From an uncultured Lachnospiraceae bacterium (GTDB taxonomy: Bacteria > Bacillota_A > Clostridia > Lachnospirales > Lachnospiraceae), in the NCBI GenBank assembly GCA_946614075.1, contig CAMOGO010000006.1:1-14078 (forward strand): DNA of 14,078 bases. Direction: 5' to 3'. Shown here one piece after another: positions 1 through 5,302 of this stretch. A model generated the notes under the pieces. It searched no databases. It saw nothing but the letters and a program-made list of their open reading frames with translations, and was not told the origin of the DNA. The position numbers and the translations under genes are program-made. Position 1 is the first letter of the stretch; each line of letters opens with the position of its first letter.

Positions 1-984
1 ACTCAGGGCCGAGGTAAACTTCCGCGCAGGATTGCCGCTGAAAGCACCCCAGCCGATCTCGGTGAGTCCGTCGCACAGGTAGTTTCTGCGGCGCTCGTAA
101 GCCTTGTTTACGTCCGCGACGCAGGACTGGTCGCCGCGCAGAGCGGCAACGGCCATCTTCTGAACAGGCAGAAACATACCGTAGTCGATGTTTGACTTCA
201 AAAGGGCAAGCTTGCCGGTTATCTCGGGATTTCCGATGCAGAAGCCAATGCGGGCACCGGCGAGTCCGTAGGTCTTCGACAGGGAGTTGAACTCGACGCC
301 GACCTCCATCGCCCCCTCGTACTGCAGGAAGCTGCCGGTCGTTTTCCCGTCAAAGACAAGCTCAGAGTATGCATTGTCGTGCAGTACGATAATGTCGTAT
401 TTTTTCGCAAAGGCAATGAGCTTCTCGTACCACCAGGACGGAGCGAGGGCTGTCGTCGGATTATTCGGATAAGAGACGACCATAAGCTTTGCCTCGCGGG
501 CAACCTCCTCGGGTATTTCATCAAAGTCGATGAGATAGTCCTTCTCCTCTTTCAGCTGCATATAGTAAAGGCGTGCCCCGGCTAAACGAGGGCCATCGGC
601 GAAAATCGGATAGCAAGGATCCGGGACCATGACCAGGTCACCTTCGTTGGCGATAGTCAAAGCCAGATGGGCCAGGCCGTCCTGTGATCCCAGGAGGGAC
701 GTAACCATGGTCTTAGGATCGATCGTCACATCAAAGCGTCTTTTGTACCATTCGGCTACCGCTTCGCGCAATTCAGCCGTATCGCCAATCGCGTAGACAT
801 AGTTCCGCGTATCCTGTGCGGCATCCACGAGTGCCTGAATAATGTGCGGTGCCGGTGGGATATTCGGCGCTCCGATGCTGAAATCGTATACCGGAAGGCC
901 CTTAGCCGTCCTCTCTTTTCTCAAATCAGCCAATGTTGTAAAAATACTAGGGCCAAACTGGTCCATACGTTTTGCGAATTTCAT
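1..984 (-). CDS. Class I/II PLP-dependent aminotransferase, AlaC/DapL-like (C-terminus beyond window)
   Basis: The first 328 residues are present and the frame is open to the window edge. This is a fold-type I pyridoxal-phosphate aminotransferase, a cytoplasmic enzyme moving an amino group between an amino acid and a 2-oxo acid. Visible marks are the N-terminal DFSIGAPN segment (residues 34-41), the cofactor-region SYPNNPT (171-177, N175), D203 and Y206 in HDNAYSE, the Schiff-base lysine K237 in SLSKTYG, and the phosphate-contacting R245. The overall pattern resembles the E. coli AlaC and type-2 LL-diaminopimelate aminotransferase group, so alanine, diaminopimelate or another amino acid could be the substrate; sequence alone does not decide. 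The ATG at 984 is preceded by GGGAGAG at good spacing. It lies 41 bases after the TauE/SafE gene with no terminator between, so it is probably the last visible gene of the GntR operon. Family call is firm; substrate is open. Confidence 0.9.
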   Translation of the reverse strand, partial: MKFAKRMDQFGPSIFTTLADLRKERTAKGLPVYDFSIGAPNIPPAPHIIQALVDAAQDTRNYVYAIGDTAELREAVAEWYKRRFDVTIDPKTMVTSLLGSQDGLAHLALTIANEGDLVMVPDPCYPIFADGPRLAGARLYYMQLKEEKDYLIDFDEIPEEVAREAKLMVVSYPNNPTTALAPSWWYEKLIAFAKKYDIIVLHDNAYSELVFDGKTTGSFLQYEGAMEVGVEFNSLSKTYGLAGARIGFCIGNPEITGKLALLKSNIDYGMFLPVQKMAVAALRGDQSCVADVNKAYERRRNYLCDGLTEIGWGAFSGNPARKFTSALS

Positions 985-1025
985 AAATACTCTCCCAATC
1001 TCTATCTCATTTTGTACCTGATTTT

Positions 1026-1805
1026 CTATCCAATCCCTAATACATCCAACAGGAGCTTGATAAACAGCATGGTGAATACGATATAAAACATGGGTCTTAC
1101 GAAGCGGGCGCCTTTTTTCAGGGCGATGGCTGCTCCGAGATAGTTTCCGACCATGTTGCAGATCGTGAGTACCGGGATCAGGTTGAATACCATCGCGCCG
1201 CTCATGGCATAGGTGATGGCTGCGGAGGTGAAGCTGCAGATGCTGATGAACTTCGCGTTTCCGGAAGCCATCAGAACATCCATGCGGGCAGCTACACAGA
1301 AGGCAATGATGAAGAAAGTGCCTGCGCCGCCGCCGTAAAAGCCCTGATAGGCGCCGATGAAAAAGCCGATGAGAGCGCCGCGGATCATAAGCGATCGCCC
1401 GGAGAGCTCATCCATGTGGTTCTCCTTGCCAAAATCCCGGTTCAGAAGAAGCACGATAAAAATCACCGGAATCAGGACCAGCAGTACTTTCTCCAGGATT
1501 TCCTCCGGCAAATAGATATTGAACCGGGCGCCGAGGCTGGACCCGACCATCGCGCAGACAGCCGCGGGGATGCCGGATTTGAAATCGATCTTGCCGCTTT
1601 TCGCGTACTTGGCAAAGGAGGTCGCTGCGCCAAGGGCGCTGCCTCCCATGTTGGTGCCGACCACATAGGTGGCGGGGACGCCCGTCATCAGCATGGTGGG
1701 CACGGTAATCAAGCCTCCACCACCGCATACGGCGTCAAAAAAACCTGCCAGTAAGAAGGCGGCTGCGATCAAGAGCCCTGCTCCGCTGAAAACTTCGATA
1801 TTCAT
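1026..1805 (-). CDS. TauE/SafE-family anion exporter
   Basis: A 259-residue integral membrane protein of the TauE/SafE (DUF81) family, whose studied members export sulfite, sulfoacetate or related small anions. It has the family's two-fold internal symmetry: a glycine-rich FFDAVCGGGGLITVPT segment near the N-terminus and a second one, GAYQGFYGGGAGTFF, about halfway along, each at the start of a bundle of hydrophobic helices (seven or eight in total). The start is taken at the ATG at 1805 because GGAGG stands seven bases before it. A longer frame to 1856 would add 17 hydrophilic residues lying inside the regulator gene. Only two bases separate this start from the GntR stop, and the ribosome binding site lies within the last GntR codons, so translational coupling is likely. 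Family is clear; the exported ion is inferred only from relatives. Confidence 0.92.
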   Translation of the reverse strand: MNIEVFSGAGLLIAAAFLLAGFFDAVCGGGGLITVPTMLMTGVPATYVVGTNMGGSALGAATSFAKYAKSGKIDFKSGIPAAVCAMVGSSLGARFNIYLPEEILEKVLLVLIPVIFIVLLLNRDFGKENHMDELSGRSLMIRGALIGFFIGAYQGFYGGGAGTFFIIAFCVAARMDVLMASGNAKFISICSFTSAAITYAMSGAMVFNLIPVLTICNMVGNYLGAAIALKKGARFVRPMFYIVFTMLFIKLLLDVLGIG

Positions 1806-1807
1806 AT

Positions 1808-2512
1808 CTATGCCTCCGATTCGCTTTCCTTCAGGCGCTCGGCCAGTGTCTGGCAAGCGTCCTTCATGTGCTCTTCCATTCTTTCGGATGCCTCCCTGGC
1901 ATTTCCCGCCTTCAGGCTCTCCATGATCCTCCGGTGGTGGTAAAGTCCACTCTCATACCCAAAGATCGCATTCATCTGTCTGTGATTGTATGCGGTCTCC
2001 GTGAAAATCCGGTGCAGGCTTTTCTCGATCAGTTTATTGCCGGAGGCTTCCGCGATGACTTCATGGAATCCCATATCTGCCCGGATAAAGGCATCCCGGT
2101 CGACATGATTGGCCCGTTCCATCCTATGCAGGCATTCTTCAAGCCTGGCGATCGTCTGCGGGGTCATGTGCTCTGCTGCCAGATAGCAGCCGGAGGGCTC
2201 CAGGATGCGCCGGAATTCCAGTACCTGGTCGATTTCCCGGCAGTCCTCCGCCGTGATGATTTCCTGCGGATTGGGGACATCCTCCACACGGTCACGCAGC
2301 AAGAAGGTTCCCTTTCCATGCACGCTTTCCAGCACGCCCAAGCCGATCAGCTGTCCGATCGCCGCCCGGATGCTGGCACGGCTGACGCCAAGCTCCTGGG
2401 TCAGGGTGTTTTCCGAGGGGATTTTCTCCCCCGGCTTCCATTCTCCATTGTTGATATTGGCTGTCAGGTACTCCACGACCTGCGCCGTTACATTATTTCG
2501 TTCAATCTTCAT
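1808..2512 (-). CDS. GntR-family transcriptional regulator, FadR/FCD subfamily
   Basis: A 234-residue regulator. Residues 5-73 form the winged helix-turn-helix, with the typical PGEKIPSENTLTQELGVSRASIR recognition region split over residues 27-49 and the wing HGKGTF at 65-70. Residues about 90-225 form a helical FCD effector-binding domain. D146, H150, H193 and H215 match the usual metal-binding set of this subfamily, which often senses a carboxylate ligand. It is the first gene of a tight unit with the exporter (two-base gap) and the aminotransferase, so it most likely controls that unit and its own expression in response to the exported or transaminated compound. The ATG at 2512 has only a weak GGA upstream. 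A candidate promoter and inverted repeat lie just upstream. The ligand cannot be named from sequence. Confidence 0.93.
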   Translation of the reverse strand: MKIERNNVTAQVVEYLTANINNGEWKPGEKIPSENTLTQELGVSRASIRAAIGQLIGLGVLESVHGKGTFLLRDRVEDVPNPQEIITAEDCREIDQVLEFRRILEPSGCYLAAEHMTPQTIARLEECLHRMERANHVDRDAFIRADMGFHEVIAEASGNKLIEKSLHRIFTETAYNHRQMNAIFGYESGLYHHRRIMESLKAGNAREASERMEEHMKDACQTLAERLKESESEA

Positions 2513-2523
2513 AGTACAGTTCC

Positions 2524-2542
2524 GGATGTATTGGGCATCCGC
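2524..2542. promoter_or_regulatory. Inverted repeat upstream of the GntR gene, candidate operator
   Basis: CGGATG, seven bases, CATCCG: a perfect 6-bp inverted repeat. It sits four bases downstream of the candidate TATAAT and 12 bases before the regulator start, where a bound repressor would block transcription. GntR-family proteins commonly autoregulate through short palindromes. Assignment to this regulator is inference. Confidence 0.35.
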
Positions 2543-2545
2543 ATA

Positions 2546-2576
2546 TTATAATTTAGTGCATAATCGCCGCGTCACC
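2546..2576 (-). promoter_or_regulatory. Candidate promoter of the GntR-TauE-aminotransferase unit
   Basis: On the minus strand a perfect TATAAT (2546-2551) lies 34 bases before the GntR ATG. The best -35 match is GTGACG (2571-2576, four of six) with a long 19-base spacer, so the -10 is convincing and the -35 is not. The 110-base gap after the permease gene is AT-rich here, unlike its surroundings, which supports an internal promoter. Confidence 0.4.
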
Positions 2577-2622
2577 CATTTGCATATATAGATTGACGCT
2601 GCATGGATTCTTGGCAATGCTG

Positions 2623-3546
2623 TCAGTACAGTCCCATCCCGATCAGCAGAAGTACCTCAGAGAGGATGCCAACCAAAATGGAAAAGCTATTAGCCGCACT
2701 TGCCTTTCCCTGGTCACCTCCACAGTCTCCGACAAAGGCCGGTGCGGCCGCGCTTAAAGGTGCGAAAAGGACGATCACGACGGCCTGCCGCACCACCAGG
2801 TCAAACGGCAGCAGGTTGTAGACGAGAAGGGATGCCACAACCGCGAATGCAAGCCTCAGTCCAAGGATTCCTATTATATCCCGGATATACTCCGGCTTCA
2901 GGTCCAGCCGGAACAGCAGTCCGATCATCAGCATCGCGGTAAAAATATTTGCGTTTGCCGCAGGCTCTACGAGAGTGATCAAAGCCTCCGGAAGCCGGAT
3001 CCCCGATATCGTCAGGAGAAACATGGTCAGATACGCGATCAGGGAAGGGCTGGACAGGAGCTTTTTGATAAAAGGCAAGACCTGAAACCGGCTTTTCCCT
3101 TTATTCACCACGGTATCCGTGACGGCGTAGGTGCCCCCCAGGCACATGATGCTGTTGCCTACATCGTACATGCAGACCGCTGCCACGCCGAGGGCGGGCA
3201 GGAAGCTTTGTACGAAGGGCAGGCTGAAGGCTCCGATATTCGCCGCCGGCAGGCAGAGCATATAGATGGCGCGGTCGCTCTTATTGCGCTTTGCGGTCAC
3301 CAGATACCCGACAAACACCATTACGACATTGCAGAAAAATCCCAGCACCAGGATCAGAAGCATCGAAATGTCGAGCGAATCCATCCTGGAAAAATTGATG
3401 ATAACAGCGGCCGGCAGTGTCACATTCATCAGGATCTTCTTGATGGCCTCCCCGCTGTCCTCCGGGACCAGCCCGGAGGTGCGCAGCAGGATGCCGACCA
3501 GGATCACCAGCACAAAGGAGCCGGCCTTCAACAAAACGGTTTCCAT
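2623..3546 (-). CDS. AEC (auxin efflux carrier) family permease
   Basis: A 307-residue polytopic membrane protein of the AEC / membrane transport protein family, whose bacterial members move organic anions such as malonate. The protein is almost wholly hydrophobic with about ten predicted helices: helices 1-5 in residues 5-150, a short basic loop around NKGKSRF, helices 6-10 in 165-305. The conserved NIGAFSLPFV crossover motif is seen in the fourth helix region, and PAANANIFTAMLMIGL begins the second half. The length is typical. The ATG at 3546 has a strong GGGAGG four bases upstream. It starts 25 bases after the MORN gene and ends 110 bases before the GntR gene, so it may be co-transcribed with either. 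Substrate unknown; a link to the compound handled by the GntR unit is possible from position only. Confidence 0.9.
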   Translation of the reverse strand: METVLLKAGSFVLVILVGILLRTSGLVPEDSGEAIKKILMNVTLPAAVIINFSRMDSLDISMLLILVLGFFCNVVMVFVGYLVTAKRNKSDRAIYMLCLPAANIGAFSLPFVQSFLPALGVAAVCMYDVGNSIMCLGGTYAVTDTVVNKGKSRFQVLPFIKKLLSSPSLIAYLTMFLLTISGIRLPEALITLVEPAANANIFTAMLMIGLLFRLDLKPEYIRDIIGILGLRLAFAVVASLLVYNLLPFDLVVRQAVVIVLFAPLSAAAPAFVGDCGGDQGKASAANSFSILVGILSEVLLLIGMGLY

Positions 3547-3571
3547 TTATCCTCCCAATTTTCCTTATCCG

Positions 3572-5206
3572 TCAAAAGTGCGTGTAGTCAGTCTGGGCGG
3601 CTTCATCACGAAACGGCTCATAGCCGCTGGTCTGGGATGCCTCTGCCTTACTGACGCAGGCGGCTCTTCTCTTTTCCCAGGTTTTCGCGATATCCTTCTG
3701 AATCACAAAGGGAACGATCTCACGGGTCAGATCCTTCGTGAGGTCCCAGCCGCAGACACTGCAGACCGAAGTCGAATCCTCTGTACTGGCAAGTGCTCCG
3801 CCGCAGATCGGACAGCCGTTTTTCGACTTCCTTTTCGGTGCTTTGCCCGCGCTGAGTACAGCTTCCATCTCACTGGGGTTATCCGGGATGAAGCGCTCTC
3901 TTTGGTCGATTTTTCCCTTTACGCTCTTGCCATCCGGGAAGGTAAGCTTTCCGGTACCGGTATTGTCAGACCACATACCGTCGAAAACATAACCGCCGTC
4001 AAAAAAGAACTGACCTCTGCCGGCGCGCTTATAGTCCGAGTAGCCGCCCTTGTAGTAAGCGGTTTTACCCTTGCGGTGCAGCTCGCCGATGCCGGTACGG
4101 ACTCCCTCCACGAAATCTCCTGAGTACCAGTCTCCGTTCTTAAAGAAATATCTCCCTTGACCGGTACGCTTGTCCTCCACAAAATTTCCTTCGTAGACAT
4201 CTCCGTCCGGCCAGGTACGACGGCCAAAGCCGTTGAAGTTGTCATTTGTCACAGCCCCCGTATAGGTGCCTCCGTCAGCCCAGGTATAGACTCCCTGTCC
4301 ATTGATTTTCCCATTGACATAGGTGCCCTCAAAGGTGTCTCCGCTTTTGAATGTTTTCTTCCCTTTGCCAGAAAGGGTTCCGTCTTCGAAGTTCCCTTCA
4401 TAGACCTTTCCGTCGGCCCAGATATATTTCCCATGGCCTGTGCGTTTATCATCGATGAAATTTCCTTCGTAGACATCCCCGTTCGTCCATACGCGGCGGC
4501 CGTAGCCGTTGAAATTCCCATTGGAAACTGCCCCGGAATAGCTGCCCCCGGAAGCCCAGGTGTAGACTCCCTGTCCTTCCATTTTTCCATCTTTAAAGCC
4601 GCCTTCATAGACGTCCCCGTTCTTGTAAGTCTTCTTACCCTTGCCAACTATTTTGCCATCTATGAAATCTCCTTCGTAGACATTCCCGTCGGCCCAGATA
4701 TATTTCCCGTAACCGGTACGCTTGTCATCGATGAAATTCCCCTCGTAGACGTCTCCGTTTGCCCAGGTCTCCCTGCCAAAGCCATTGAAATTTCCATTGG
4801 AAACCGCGCCGGTGTAGGTGCCTCCGGACATCCAGGTAAAAACCCCGTAGCCTTCGAACTTATCATTCTTGAAATCCCCTTCAAAGGTATTTCCGTTTTT
4901 ATAGGTTCTTTTACCCTTGCCACAGAATTTGTCGTCGACGAAATCGCCTTCGTAAAAGCCGCCGTCAGCCCAGACGTATTTGCCTTTTCCGTTGAATTTG
5001 TCGTTTCGGAAATTACCCTCATAGTAATCTCCGTTTTTCAGCGTATACTTCCCTTTTCCGCTGTACTGGTCGTTTTCGAAATTACCCTCGTACTTTGCGC
5101 CGCTTTTCAAGGAAAAAACACCGTAGCCTTCACGCTTGCCGTTCCGGATTTTTCCCACATAGGTGCCATTATCGTACTCGACAGTCTTATCTCCAAAAAG
5201 TGCCAT
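3572..5206 (-). CDS. MORN-repeat protein with C-terminal zinc ribbon
   Basis: A 544-residue protein without signal peptide or membrane helix, presumably cytoplasmic. Residues about 13-432 are some 18 MORN repeats of 23 residues, each with the YEGxF start, a G-x-G turn and a closing aromatic-x-x-G, giving a long row of beta-hairpins. Units in the middle show a four-unit higher-order repeat (see findings). Residues 465-485 are a zinc ribbon, CPIC (C465, C468) and CSVC (C482, C485), followed by a charged, probably helical tail to residue 544. MORN arrays serve as protein- or lipid-binding scaffolds in studied proteins; no enzymatic domain is visible, so no function is assigned. The ATG at 5206 has GAGGAG five bases upstream. 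It lies between lacZ (96-base gap) and the AEC permease (25-base gap). Confidence 0.93.
   Translation of the reverse strand: MALFGDKTVEYDNGTYVGKIRNGKREGYGVFSLKSGAKYEGNFENDQYSGKGKYTLKNGDYYEGNFRNDKFNGKGKYVWADGGFYEGDFVDDKFCGKGKRTYKNGNTFEGDFKNDKFEGYGVFTWMSGGTYTGAVSNGNFNGFGRETWANGDVYEGNFIDDKRTGYGKYIWADGNVYEGDFIDGKIVGKGKKTYKNGDVYEGGFKDGKMEGQGVYTWASGGSYSGAVSNGNFNGYGRRVWTNGDVYEGNFIDDKRTGHGKYIWADGKVYEGNFEDGTLSGKGKKTFKSGDTFEGTYVNGKINGQGVYTWADGGTYTGAVTNDNFNGFGRRTWPDGDVYEGNFVEDKRTGQGRYFFKNGDWYSGDFVEGVRTGIGELHRKGKTAYYKGGYSDYKRAGRGQFFFDGGYVFDGMWSDNTGTGKLTFPDGKSVKGKIDQRERFIPDNPSEMEAVLSAGKAPKRKSKNGCPICGGALASTEDSTSVCSVCGWDLTKDLTREIVPFVIQKDIAKTWEKRRAACVSKAEASQTSGYEPFRDEAAQTDYTHF
4064..4891 (-). repeat. Three 276-bp tandem segments within the MORN gene
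   Basis: Residues 106-197, 198-289 and 290-381 are successive copies of a block of four MORN units (4616-4891, 4340-4615, 4064-4339). Similarity is clear at the DNA level for the first two copies: for example the plus-strand string CATCGATGAAATT occurs at about 4451 and again about 276 bases on at 4727. The third copy is more diverged and decays in its last unit. Confidence 0.8.
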
Positions 5207-5247
5207 AGCTGCTCCTCATAGTATCTTGAATGTTCTGAATGTTTAAG

Positions 5248-5273
5248 GAAGCTGCGCAAATGAATGCAGCCTC
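5248..5273 (-). terminator. Hairpin downstream of lacZ, weak terminator candidate
   Basis: On the minus strand GAGGCTGC and GCAGCTTC can pair over eight positions (one G-U) around a ten-base loop, 30 bases past the lacZ stop. It is followed by CTTAAAC and not a U-run, so it is at best a leaky terminator or a processing site between lacZ and the MORN gene. Confidence 0.3.
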
Positions 5274-5302
5274 GTTTCTATCCGTGAAATTACCGATATC
5301 TC

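Noticed and set aside
1806..1856. Longer N-terminus for the TauE/SafE protein
   Set aside because: It would add 17 hydrophilic residues inside the GntR gene, while the ATG at 1805 has GGAGG at ideal distance and begins directly with the first helix.
4157..5221. 354-codon plus-strand frame with internal repeats
   Set aside because: Its repeats are the reverse complement of the MORN repeats, so it is not an independent gene.
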